From contig CAVPGR010000004.1 of NCBI GenBank assembly GCA_963704035.1, forward strand, positions 372,001 to 436,000: 64,000 bases of DNA, in the 5' to 3' direction. The notes beneath the pieces are model-generated. The model worked only from the letters and a program-made list of their open reading frames with translations. It did no database searches and was not told the origin of the DNA. The position numbers and the translations under genes are program-made. Below, piece after piece: positions 51,723 through 59,483 of this stretch. This stretch comes from JAOSJL01 sp963704035 (lineage in GTDB: Bacteria > Actinomycetota > Acidimicrobiia > IMCC26256 > JAOSJL01). The stretch's first letter is position 1. The number at the start of each line of letters is the position of its first letter.

Positions 51723-51738
51723 GTTACTGATCAGTAAC
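51723..51738. promoter_or_regulatory. 16-bp perfect palindrome, TetR-type operator
   Basis: GTTACTGATCAGTAAC is a perfect inverted repeat located 20 bp upstream of the acyl-CoA dehydrogenase start. It lies just downstream of a minus-strand -10 box TATCCT (51742-51747), so a bound repressor would block initiation. The TTACTG/CAGTAA half-sites resemble operators of fatty-acid TetR regulators in actinobacteria. Confidence 0.7.
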
Positions 51739-51810
51739 CGGAGGATAGCGCCTCCCGTCCGCCCCTGTCCCGCCAGGTGAGACTTTATCGGAAATTCAAG
51801 TTTTTTCGCC

Positions 51811-51816
51811 TATATT
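51811..51816 (+). promoter_or_regulatory. -10 box TATATT of a leaderless promoter
   Basis: TATATT ends 6 nt before ATG 51823. The 40 bp upstream are AT-rich (run of six T, GGAAATTC), unlike the rest of the window, and could hold the operator of the HTH-TOBE regulator. Confidence 0.55.
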
Positions 51817-51822
51817 CCTTGT

Positions 51823-52218
51823 ATGAGCGAGTATCGAATCGGACAGGCCGCGGCGCTTCTCGGCGTCAGCGCCGACACGGTCCGCCGGCACGCCGACGAG
51901 GGCCGCCTGCCCTCCCGCCGCACGTCGGGCGGCCACCGAGTGGTCGACGGTGCCGCCCTGGCGGCGCTCGCCGTGGAGGAGGCCAACACCTCGGATCCGG
52001 AACGCATCGTGGGCGCCTCCGCGCGCAACCGTTTCACCGGACTCGTGACCAAGGTCGTGCGCGACGGCGTGATGGCGCAGGTCGAGATCCAGGCCGGTCC
52101 GCACCGCGTCGTGTCACTCATGACGCGCGAGGCCGCCGACGAACTGGCGCTCGAGCCCGGGAGTCTGGCCGTTGCCGTCGTGAAGGCGACCACCGTCATC
52201 GTCGAAGTTCCCGGATGA
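51823..52218 (+). CDS. HTH-TOBE molybdate-responsive regulator
   Basis: A 131-residue protein. A MerR/excisionase-like helix-turn-helix (4-50, YRIGQAAALLGVSADTVRRH) is followed by a TOBE/Mop domain (about 68-131, NRFTGLVTKVVRDGVMAQVEI). TOBE domains bind molybdate or tungstate. It starts 11 bp upstream of modA in the same direction, so it probably senses molybdate and controls the mod operon and itself. It is unrelated in fold order to E. coli ModE but plays the same part. Confidence 0.88.
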   Translation: MSEYRIGQAAALLGVSADTVRRHADEGRLPSRRTSGGHRVVDGAALAALAVEEANTSDPERIVGASARNRFTGLVTKVVRDGVMAQVEIQAGPHRVVSLMTREAADELALEPGSLAVAVVKATTVIVEVPG

Positions 52219-52228
52219 GCGCACTCCG

Positions 52229-52993
52229 ATGACTCGCGCGCGGCGGGCGGTGCGTGCGGTACCGGCGGTCCTCGGGGCCGTCGCAGTCGTCGGGATCATC
52301 GGTCTCGGAGGTTGTGGCGACGGTTCGTCGGATTCGCTCACCGTCTTCGCCGCCTCTTCGCTCACCGAGAGCTTCGAGGAGATCGCCGGCGACTTCGAGG
52401 CGGACACCGCCACGACGGTCACGACGGATTTCGACGGCTCAGCCCGCCTTGCCACGCAGATCGAACACGGTGCGCCCGCCGACGTGTTCGCCGCCGCGGA
52501 CCGGGCCACCATGGACGCGGCCGTCGCGACCCGTGGCGTACGCCGGGGTCCCGAGGTGTTCGCGCGCAACCGGCTCACGATCGTCGTTCCCGCGGGAAAC
52601 CCCGCTGAGATCCGTGGGCTCGACGATCTCGCACGCTCCGACGTGGTCCTGGCCCTTGCCGATCCCGCGGTGCCCGCCGGCAACTACTCGTCGCAGGTTC
52701 TCGACAACGCCGGAGTAGCCGTGCGACCCGCCACACTCGAAGGAAGCGTGCGCGGTGTCGTGACCAAGGTCGGTCTCGGCGAAGCGGACGCCGGAATCGT
52801 GTACGAATCGGACGTCGTGGCGGGCGACGGATCCGTGGAAAGTGTCGCGATCCCCGACGCACTGAACGTCTCCGCCGAGTACTTCATCGCCGTCTTGGAC
52901 GACGCTCCCGCCTCCGCTGATGGGTTCATGGACTTCGTCATGAGCGACGAGGGTCGACGGGTTCTCAGGGAGAAGGGATTCCTGGTTCCGTGA
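52229..52993 (+). CDS. modA: Molybdate-binding lipoprotein ModA
   Basis: A 254-residue binding protein. The lipobox ends at C29 (GIIGLGGC), so it is a membrane-anchored lipoprotein. The oxyanion-binding segments LTVFAASSLTESFEEI, DFDGSARLATQI and HGAPADVFAAAD are conserved, as is YSSQVLDNAGV. It delivers molybdate (or tungstate) to ModBC. The modB start overlaps its stop. Confidence 0.93.
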   Translation: MTRARRAVRAVPAVLGAVAVVGIIGLGGCGDGSSDSLTVFAASSLTESFEEIAGDFEADTATTVTTDFDGSARLATQIEHGAPADVFAAADRATMDAAVATRGVRRGPEVFARNRLTIVVPAGNPAEIRGLDDLARSDVVLALADPAVPAGNYSSQVLDNAGVAVRPATLEGSVRGVVTKVGLGEADAGIVYESDVVAGDGSVESVAIPDALNVSAEYFIAVLDDAPASADGFMDFVMSDEGRRVLREKGFLVP

Positions 52994-53802
52994 GTGCCCC
53001 GCAAGCTTCTGCACGACGTGCCGGATCCGGTCGACCGGCCGTCGCACTGCTGCCGCTGGCCGCCGCTGCGCTGGTCTTCGTCGCTCTCCCGGTCGTGGCT
53101 CTGGTCGCCCGCGCGCCCTGGTCCGAGTTGATCTCCGACCTCACCTCCCCTGCCGCTCTGGAAGCCCTGCGCCTCTCTCTCGTGACCTCGGTGTCGGCGG
53201 CGATCGCGGCGACGGTCTTCGGAGTCCCGCTCGCTGTTCTGCTCACACGTGGCGTCTTCCGGGGACGGTCCACACTGCACGCCCTGGTTCTCCTCCCGAT
53301 GGTGCTGCCTCCGGTCGTCGGTGGCGTCGCCCTGCTGCTGGCGTTCGGGCGGGAGGGTCTGGTCGGCGGCTTCCTCGAGGACTCCGTCGGGCTGCGCCTG
53401 CCCTTCACGACAGCCGGGGTCGTGGTCGCCCAGACCTTCGTGGCTCTCCCCTTCGTCGTCGTCACCGTCGGGGCGGCGCTGCGAACGATGGACCGGCGTC
53501 CCGAGGAGGCGGCCGCCACGCTCGGCGCGGGCTCCTGGACCGTTCTGCGCCGTGTCACGCTTCCCGCAGTCGCCCCAGCCATCCTCGCCGGCACAGCCCT
53601 GGCGTGGGCGCGGGCACTCGGCGAGTTCGGGGCAACGATCACGTTCGCCGGGAGCCTGCCGGGCGAGACCCGTACGCTTCCCCTCGCGCTGTTCAACGAG
53701 CTGCAGACGTCATTCGACGGGGCCGTCTCGCTTGCGGTCCTCATGCTCGCGGTCTCGGTCGGCGTGCTCGTCGGACTGCGCGGCCGGTGGTTGGCTCGAT
53801 GA
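52990..53802 (+). CDS. modB: Molybdate ABC permease ModB
   Basis: A 270-residue permease with about six helices. The EAA loop reads EEAAATLGAGSWTVLRRVTLPAVAPAI, followed by ARALGEFGATITFAG, diagnostic of ModB/CysT permeases. GTG 52990 overlaps modA (GTGA) and its stop overlaps modC (ATGA). Confidence 0.93.
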   Translation: MSAPQASARRAGSGRPAVALLPLAAAALVFVALPVVALVARAPWSELISDLTSPAALEALRLSLVTSVSAAIAATVFGVPLAVLLTRGVFRGRSTLHALVLLPMVLPPVVGGVALLLAFGREGLVGGFLEDSVGLRLPFTTAGVVVAQTFVALPFVVVTVGAALRTMDRRPEEAAATLGAGSWTVLRRVTLPAVAPAILAGTALAWARALGEFGATITFAGSLPGETRTLPLALFNELQTSFDGAVSLAVLMLAVSVGVLVGLRGRWLAR

Positions 53803-54893
53803 CCGCTCCGGCGGGTGCCACGGTCCAGGGCCGCGTGGAACGGGATGGCTTCACACTCGATGCTGAGCTCTCGATCGAGGCGGGAGAGCTCGTGAGTGTC
53901 GTCGGGCCCAACGGTTCCGGAAAGACCACACTGCTGCGCGTGTTGGCGGGGCTCACACCTCTGACAGACGGAACGACGACCATCGACGGGAGTGTCGTCG
54001 ACGGGGTGGCTCGATGGCGTCTGGGCGGGACCGGAAGATCGGCCGATCGGTTTCGTGTTCGACGACAGACGGCTCTTCGCCTCGCTCGATGTGCTCGACA
54101 ACGTCGCGTTCGGATTGCGTGCGCGCGGTGTTCGCAAAGCCGCTGCCCGACAGACGGCGAGAGACTGGCTCACGCACCTCGGTGCCGCGCACCTCGCGCA
54201 GCGCTCCCCCGCGACGCTCTCGGCGGGCGAGTCCCAACGTGTTGCGCTGGCACGAGCGCTGGCCCCGGCACCCGCACTGCTCCTCCTCGACGAACCGTTC
54301 AGCGCCCTCGACGAACCCTCACGGCAATGGATGCGGCGCGCGCTCGACGCATCGACCCCCGAACCCGGACCGACCTCCGGACCGACCTCTGGACCGTCCC
54401 CGACCGTGGTGGTCGTGACGCACGACACCGTCGAGGCGCTCGCTCTGGGAAGCCGGACCGTCGTTCTGGAGGCCGGTGGCATCGTGCACGACGGTCGCCC
54501 CGACGAGATTGCCCGCCGACCCCGGTCGTCGTATGCCGCTGCACTCGTCGGCGTCAACGTCCTCCAGGGAACCGCACGCAACGGAACGGTCACACTTGCC
54601 AACGGGTTCGAGCTGCACACCGCCTCCGCAGCCACGGGCCCCGTGACGGCGATCGTGAATCCGCGGGCGGTCGGGCTCTTCGGGGAGCGGCCCACAGGTA
54701 CTCCCCGCAACGTCCTCGAGACGGTCGTCGAGGGCCTCGACGTCGAGGAACGCCGCGCCCGTGTCCGCCTCCGCGGTCCCGTGCCCCTCGTTGCCGAAGT
54801 CACGCCGCGGCGGTCGACGACCTCGGGATCTCTCCCGGGCGTCGGTTCTGGATCGCGATCAAGGCGACCGAGATCGATGTGCGCGGCCGCTGA
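53799..54893 (+). CDS. modC: Molybdate ABC ATPase ModC (two compensating frameshifts)
   Basis: ModC with an N-terminal ATPase and C-terminal TOBE domain. Walker A is VGPNGSGKTTLLRVL. An extra G in the GGGG run at 54003-54006 shifts the frame. The protein resumes as WLDGVWAGPEDRPIGFVFDD, then signature LSAGESQRVALARAL and Walker B LLLLDEPFSALDEP. A missing base near 54803 returns to the first frame for the ending AAAVDDLGISPGRRFWIAIK and TGA 54893. A 12-bp duplication (54366-54389) encodes PTSGPTSG. The pattern suggests consensus errors in a functional gene. Confidence 0.88.
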   Translation: MTAPAGATVQGRVERDGFTLDAELSIEAGELVSVVGPNGSGKTTLLRVLAGLTPLTDGTTTIDGSVVDGVARWRLGGTGRSADRFRVRRQTALRLARCARQRRVRIACARCSQSRCPTDGERLAHAPRCRAPRAALPRDALGGRVPTCCAGTSAGPGTRTAPPRRTVQRPRRTLTAMDAARARRIDPRTRTDLRTDLWTVPDRGGRDARHRRGARSGKPDRRSGGRWHRARRSPRRDCPPTPVVVCRCTRRRQRPPGNRTQRNGHTCQRVRAAHRLRSHGPRDGDRESAGGRALRGAAHRYSPQRPRDGRRGPRRRGTPRPCPPPRSRAPRCRSHAAAVDDLGISPGRRFWIAIKATEIDVRGR

Positions 54894-54912
54894 GAACCGA
54901 CAGTGCCCGGGC

Positions 54913-54918
54913 TAGGGT
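54913..54918 (+). promoter_or_regulatory. -10 box TAGGGT of a leaderless promoter
   Basis: TAGGGT ends 7 nt before ATG 54926 of the PPK2 gene; there is no Shine-Dalgarno sequence. Confidence 0.5.
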
Positions 54919-54925
54919 CCGGCGC

Positions 54926-55693
54926 ATGGGACGCCTCGACGACGTCGATCTGACCTTGCGCCTGGGGCGCAAGGAAGAAGTCGAGCGACTGGAAGCCGCG
55001 CAGGAGCGCCTGATCCAGTTGCGTCTCACCCTCGGGGGCCTCCTCGGCACACAGGGCCTCGGGCCTCCCGTGCTCATCCTCATCGAGGGATGGGATGCCT
55101 CGGGCAAGGGCGGTGCCATCCGGCGACTCGTCGCCCGGATGGATCCCCGGCATGTGCGTGTCGTGCAGTTCGCAGCACCGACCCCCGACGAGCTGCGCCA
55201 CAACTGGCTCCGTCGATTCTGGCCGTCGCTCCCCGGATGGGGCGGTATGGCGATTCTCGACCGGTCCTGGTACGGGCGGGTGCTCGTCGAGCGCGTCGAG
55301 GGCTTCGCCACCGAGCAGGAGTGGACGCGGGCCTACGACGAGATCGTCAACTTCGAGGAGATGCTCGCCCACGACGGCACCGTTCTCCTGAAGTTCTGGT
55401 TCCACATCTCCCACGACGAGCAGGCGAAGAGATTCGAACGCCGTCAGGAAGATCCCCTCAAACGCTGGAAGCTCACCGAGGAGGACTGGCGCAACCGTCG
55501 CAAGCGTCCGCAGTACGAGGAGGCCGTCGAGGAGATGGTGGAACGCACCGACGTCCCGGGCGCACCCTGGTATGTGATCGCGGGCGAGTCGAAGCGCTGG
55601 GCACGCGTCGCCGTGATCGAGACCACGATCGCCGCGATCGAGGAGGCCCTCGCGCAACGAGGCGTCATGATCCCGCCGGTCGACCCGGACTGA
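54926..55693 (+). CDS. ppk2: Polyphosphate kinase 2 (PPK2)
   Basis: A 255-residue single-domain PPK2. Walker A GWDASGKGG is at 55-63, the lid/Walker B segment DRSWYGRVL starts at D111, and KFWFHISHDEQAKRF and KRWKLTEEDWRNR are typical. PPK2 enzymes move phosphate between polyphosphate and nucleoside mono- or diphosphates; the subclass cannot be called from motifs alone. A leaderless promoter separates it from the mod operon. Confidence 0.92.
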   Translation: MGRLDDVDLTLRLGRKEEVERLEAAQERLIQLRLTLGGLLGTQGLGPPVLILIEGWDASGKGGAIRRLVARMDPRHVRVVQFAAPTPDELRHNWLRRFWPSLPGWGGMAILDRSWYGRVLVERVEGFATEQEWTRAYDEIVNFEEMLAHDGTVLLKFWFHISHDEQAKRFERRQEDPLKRWKLTEEDWRNRRKRPQYEEAVEEMVERTDVPGAPWYVIAGESKRWARVAVIETTIAAIEEALAQRGVMIPPVDPD

Positions 55694-55700
55694 TCTCGGC

Positions 55701-56882
55701 GTGGGTGAAGGCTTCGCACACAGAGCTGCGATCGTCGGTGTGGGTGAGACCGACTACGTCCGTGGATCGCCGTATCTCCCGGTGGAGCTCATGCTCCAGG
55801 CCGCGACCACCGCTGTGGAGGATGCCGGAATCCGATTCGACCAGATCGACGGTCTGATCCCCCCACCCGGCTACACCACGGTGGAGGAACTCGCAGCCAA
55901 CCTCGGCGTCGGAAACCTGCGGTTCTCCGGCACCCTCCACATGGGTGGTGCCAGCCCGACGGCGTCGCTGCAACACGCGGCGTTGGCGGTCGCCGCCGGC
56001 GTCGCCGAGGTCGTCCTCGTCGTGGCGGGCTGGAACGGCTACTCCGCGTTCCGACCCCGGGAAGGAACGCCGGTACCACGACGGGGGATGGATCCGAACG
56101 CCGTCCTCGACACCGTGCTCGACTTCTACCTTCCCTACGGCGCCCGTTCGGCTGCGCAGTACTACGGCTGGATCGCCACCCGCTACCAGCAGACCTACGG
56201 GATCCTGCCGACGGACGCCGGCGAGGTGGCGCTCGCGTTCCGCGCCCACGCTCAGCGCAACGAAAAGGCTCTCATGCGCGGCCGCCCGCTCACGATGGAC
56301 GATTACCTCACGGCTCCGTGGATCAGTGAGCCCTTCCGCAAATTCGACTGCTGCCTCGAAACCGACTGCGCGGCAGCGGTCGTGGTGACGAGCGTCGAAA
56401 GGTCCCGCGATCTCGCTCAGCCTCGTGTGTCGATCCTGGGTGCTGCCGAGGGCCACCCTGCACCCGCTGACGACCTCACCAACCGCGACGACATCTTCCG
56501 CATCGGGCTCAGTGACGCGGCGCCGCGCGCGCTCGGCATGGCCGGCATCGACGTGGGCGACCTCGACGTGCTCGGCGTCTACGACGCGTTCACGTACACG
56601 GTGCTTCTCCAGATCGAAGCCCTCGGGCTCTGCGGGCCCGGAGAGGCCGGGGCGTTCGTGCGTGACGGACGACTCGGACCGGGTGGTGCTCTCCCGACCA
56701 ATACACACGGCGGGCACCTCTCCCAGGGCCACATGTGGGGCTTCAACCACGTCGTCGAGGCGACGCGCCAGCTCCGTGGGCAGGCCGGCGAGGCCCAGGT
56801 GGACGGCGCCGAACTGGCGCTCGTCACGGGCTGGGGCGATTTCGGAGACGGAAGCGTCGTCGTTCTAGGGGCGGACGGCTGA
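55701..56882 (+). CDS. Thiolase-like protein (lipid-transfer/aldolase type)
   Basis: A 393-residue thiolase-fold protein. At the usual nucleophile cysteine position it reads HMGGASPTASLQHAAL, so it lacks the condensing cysteine. FDCCLETDCAAAVVV and the C-terminal NTHGGHLSQGHMWG are kept. This is the pattern of the Ltp2-type retro-aldolases that work with DUF35 partners in steroid side-chain breakdown, and a DUF35 gene follows 4 bp downstream. The GTG start is 7 bp after ppk2. Confidence 0.87.
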   Translation: MGEGFAHRAAIVGVGETDYVRGSPYLPVELMLQAATTAVEDAGIRFDQIDGLIPPPGYTTVEELAANLGVGNLRFSGTLHMGGASPTASLQHAALAVAAGVAEVVLVVAGWNGYSAFRPREGTPVPRRGMDPNAVLDTVLDFYLPYGARSAAQYYGWIATRYQQTYGILPTDAGEVALAFRAHAQRNEKALMRGRPLTMDDYLTAPWISEPFRKFDCCLETDCAAAVVVTSVERSRDLAQPRVSILGAAEGHPAPADDLTNRDDIFRIGLSDAAPRALGMAGIDVGDLDVLGVYDAFTYTVLLQIEALGLCGPGEAGAFVRDGRLGPGGALPTNTHGGHLSQGHMWGFNHVVEATRQLRGQAGEAQVDGAELALVTGWGDFGDGSVVVLGADG

Positions 56883-56886
56883 CATC

Positions 56887-57300
56887 GTGACGGACCCGGC
56901 GCCCCGCACACTTCCCGAACCGGTCGGACTCAATGCGGAGTTCTATGCGCACTGCGCGGCGGGCGAACTGCGTTTTCAGCGTTGTGACACATGTTCGGCC
57001 TGGCGCCATCCGCCGCGGTACCGCTGCCCTGCATGCGGTTCTGACGTGTGGAGCTGGGAGCTGTCGACCTCGCGGGGACGGGTGTACACGTGGACCGTCA
57101 CGCACCGCCCCCTTGATCCCTTCTTCGCCGACGAGCTGCCCTACGCCGTCGTTGTCGTGGAAACCGAGGAAGGGGTGCGTGTCGTGGGAAACCTGCGCGG
57201 GATCGAGGTGGGAGACCTCGCTCTCGATATACCGGTCGAGATCCTGTTCTCACCGCAGACCGATCGTGTCGCCCTCCTCGAGTTCGGACCCGTGACATGA
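56887..57300 (+). CDS. DUF35 OB-fold protein with zinc ribbon
   Basis: A 137-residue protein. A rubredoxin-like zinc ribbon with C33xxC36 and C48xxC51 (CDTCSAW, CPACGSD) is followed by an OB fold (GRVYTWTVTHRPLDPFF, DELPYAVVVVETEEG). DUF35 proteins bind acyl-CoA and pair with thiolase-like enzymes; ChsH2 with Ltp2 is the studied example. Together with the upstream gene it likely cleaves a beta-hydroxyacyl-CoA from a sterol or terpenoid. The stop overlaps the next start by ATGA. Confidence 0.88.
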   Translation: MTDPAPRTLPEPVGLNAEFYAHCAAGELRFQRCDTCSAWRHPPRYRCPACGSDVWSWELSTSRGRVYTWTVTHRPLDPFFADELPYAVVVVETEEGVRVVGNLRGIEVGDLALDIPVEILFSPQTDRVALLEFGPVT

Positions 57301-58066
57301 GTACGCCCATGAGGACACGGCCGGACGCACCGATCGAGCTCACCGTGGTCGTCCCCGCCCACGACGAAGCCGACTACCTCGACGACTCCGTGACCGACAT
57401 CGTCGAGGGTCTGCGCGAGCGGGATCGGTCGTTCGCCGTCTCGATCATCGAGAACGGGTCGACCGACGGTACGCCCGACCTCGGCCGGTCGCTCGCTCGA
57501 GCGGTATCCCGAGGTCGAAGCTTCCACACTCCCCGACGCCGACTACGGCGCGGCGCTGCGTCATGGGCTCCTCGAGGCGAAAGGGCGCTTCGTCGTGACC
57601 TTCGACGTCGACTACTTCTCGCTCGAGTTCCTCGACCGAGCGCTTGTGGCCCTCGATGATGACCCCACGCTCGCCGTGGTCATCGCGTCGAAGCGTTCCC
57701 CCGACGTCCGACGACCGGCGTCCCTGGACGCGACGCGCGGTGACCGCCACCTTCTCGACGCTGCTGCGGGTCGGATTTGGTCTGCGTGTCTCCGACACCC
57801 ACGGCATGAAGGCGCTCCGTCGCTCCACGGTGGTGCCCCTGGCGCAGGCCTGCGCGTCGGGAGAGGACCTGTTCGACACGGAGTTGATCATCCGGGCGGA
57901 ACGGGCCGGACTCGGCGTGACGGCTCTGGGTGTCGCCGTCGAGGAACGACGGCCCTCACGGACTCCGGTGATCTCACGCGTTCCCCGCACGCTCATCGGT
58001 CTGGCTCGTCTGCGTCACCGTCTGGGTGGGCCGAGACGAAAAGCGGTCGAATCCGGTACTTCCTGA
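57297..58066 (+). CDS. Family 2 glycosyltransferase (two apparent +1 frameshifts)
   Basis: A GT2 enzyme of about 255 residues when joined. The N-terminal part is LTVVVPAHDEADYLDD and ENGSTDGTPD. An extra base near 57495 moves the frame to LERYPEVEASTLPDADYGAA and VTFDVDYFSLEFLDRAL (the metal-binding DVD). Another near 57720 moves it to WTRRAVTATFSTLLRVGFGL, DTHGMKALRR and the ending at 58066. All conserved blocks are present in order, so one intact gene probably underlies this. It overlaps the DUF35 gene but has no evident link to it. Confidence 0.8.
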
Positions 58067-58098
58067 GGGCAAGAACGACGACCGGACCCGGGATCCCC

Positions 58099-58127
58099 TT
58101 GACACGCGCGCCAGACGCGGGTCACAT
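58099..58127 (+). promoter_or_regulatory. Sigma-70-like promoter TTGACA-N17-TCACAT
   Basis: A consensus -35 TTGACA (58099-58104) is followed after 17 bp by TCACAT (58122-58127). Transcription would start near 58134, about 30 nt before the small gene at 58163. Confidence 0.55.
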
Positions 58128-58162
58128 GGGCGCAAGGAATCGTCTGCAAGGGAGCGGAGCCC

Positions 58163-58315
58163 GTGCTCGTCATTCTCGCCCTCGCATTAGCGGCTCTCGC
58201 TGTCGTCGGGTGCTGGCAGCTCGTCGGATACGCCAAGGACCGCCGGCGCGAGTCGCGACGGCGTCGCGAAATCGACATCCTCGAATCGCTCTACGAGAGC
58301 ACCACCGACGACTGA
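58163..58315 (+). CDS. Small 50-residue single-helix membrane protein
   Basis: GTG 58163 is preceded by GGGAGCGGAG and by a good promoter. The product has one hydrophobic helix (LVILALALAALAVVGCW) followed by a very basic segment (KDRRRESRRRREIDI) and an acidic end (ESTTDD). This positive-inside layout is that of a real small membrane protein. It is too short for ordinary ORF filters. Function unknown. Confidence 0.65.
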   Translation: MLVILALALAALAVVGCWQLVGYAKDRRRESRRRREIDILESLYESTTDD

Positions 58316-58340
58316 ATCCGCACGACAGCACATCAGGCCG

Positions 58341-58400
58341 TCGGATCAGACCGCGGATCAGGCCCGCGGATCAGACCGCGGATCAGACCCGCGGGTCAGG
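58341..58400. repeat. Degenerate GCGGATCAG(A/G)CC tandem repeat
   Basis: Four to five copies of a 12-13 bp unit (GCGGATCAGACC, GCGGATCAGGCC and variants) fill the gap between the small gene and the convergent DHDPR-like gene, reaching its stop codon. GATCAG-type units can also pair with one another to form a hairpin (GACCGCGGATC), so a terminator role is conceivable. Confidence 0.75.
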
Positions 58401-59457
58401 CCATCAGATGACGGCCCGTGACGAGCGGTAGGTCGAGCGGCGACAGAAGGCCCGGTTCGGCTTCGCAGACCGCGGGGATCGCGTTGAGGACACGCATCGC
58501 CGTCGCCAGCACGCCACCGGTGTTGTGGTCGCCGTCCTCGCCCTCCATCGTGAGCTCGCAGCGAAACGAGGGGGAACCGTCGACGGTGATGATGTAGCCA
58601 CCGCCGCGCGGCTGTTCAGGCCATTCGGGAGCCAGATCGTCGCGCAGGCGCGTGTAGTGCTCGACCACGATCGCGTCACGACCTCCGACCACACCGATCA
58701 CCTCGAAATGCAACGCGGCCGTGGTCCCCTTCTCCACCGTGCCGGCGGCCACGTCGAACGTCTCGGGTGCCGGCAGGCGTTCGTGCGTCTCACGGATCTC
58801 GTCGAGCTCCACATCGAGGCTGTCGGCGATCATCTCCACGACACCGCCCCAGGCCAGCGTGACGGCACCGGGCCAGAACAGGACGGGCTCGGCGTCCAGC
58901 GCCTGACCGAAGCCCATCGTGTCGAACAGGACCTCGGCCTGGTCGTACGTGTCGTAGTTGAGGATCTCCTGAATCCGGACCGCGTCGATCCGTTCGCAGA
59001 ATCCGGTGATCGTCATCGGCAGGAGATCGTTGGCGAAGCCCGGGTCGATTCCGGACGTGAACGCCGACGTTCCGCCCTTCCTGCACGCTGCGTCGAGCAT
59101 CTTCACGAGCCGCTCGTCACCGGCGGGTGGATAGACGAGCGACACTACCGACGTGGAGACGACGTTCATGCCGGCCTCGAGGATGCGGCACATGTCGGCA
59201 ACGGCGTCGTCGGGGCGGAGGTCTCCCGTGGCCATGTACGACACGACATCGGCGTCGAGCGCGAGTGCGGCGTCGACGTCATTCGTCGCTGTCACGCCCG
59301 TGGTGGGCAGTCCGCACAGATCGCCGGCGTCTTTGCCTGCCTTGTCGGCGCTGTGCACGACGACGCCGACGAGGTCGAGATCGGGGTGGCGAATGATGGC
59401 GGGCAGTGCCGCCGCTCCGACGTTGCCCGTCGCCCATTGGATGACCCGATGTCCCAT
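58396..59457 (-). CDS. Dihydrodipicolinate reductase-like NAD(P)-binding protein
   Basis: A 353-residue protein of the 2,4-diaminopentanoate dehydrogenase/DHDPR-like group common in mycobacteria. The Rossmann start is RVIQWATGNVGAAALPAI, with VVSTSVVSLVYPP and SGIDPGFANDLLP. It is not DapB of lysine synthesis, which is shorter. The true substrate is unknown; homologues occur in sterol and lipid catabolic regions. ATG 59457 lies 8 nt after a minus-strand TAGGCT box that overlaps the promoter of the divergent CoA transferase. Confidence 0.82.
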   Translation of the reverse strand: MGHRVIQWATGNVGAAALPAIIRHPDLDLVGVVVHSADKAGKDAGDLCGLPTTGVTATNDVDAALALDADVVSYMATGDLRPDDAVADMCRILEAGMNVVSTSVVSLVYPPAGDERLVKMLDAACRKGGTSAFTSGIDPGFANDLLPMTITGFCERIDAVRIQEILNYDTYDQAEVLFDTMGFGQALDAEPVLFWPGAVTLAWGGVVEMIADSLDVELDEIRETHERLPAPETFDVAAGTVEKGTTAALHFEVIGVVGGRDAIVVEHYTRLRDDLAPEWPEQPRGGGYIITVDGSPSFRCELTMEGEDGDHNTGGVLATAMRVLNAIPAVCEAEPGLLSPLDLPLVTGRHLMA

Positions 59458-59465
59458 GACGGGGC

Positions 59466-59475
59466 AGCCTAGGGT
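59466..59475. promoter_or_regulatory. Back-to-back overlapping -10 boxes of a divergent promoter
   Basis: AGCCTAGGGT holds TAGGGT on the plus strand (59470-59475, 8 nt before ATG 59484) and TAGGCT on the minus strand (59466-59471, 8 nt before ATG 59457). The boxes share the central TA. Both genes would be leaderless. Confidence 0.6.
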
Positions 59476-59483
59476 TTCTCATC

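Noticed and set aside
54003..54006. Programmed ribosomal frameshifting in modC
   Set aside because: There is no slippery heptamer or downstream structure, a second compensating break lies near 54803, and similar +1 breaks occur in unrelated genes.
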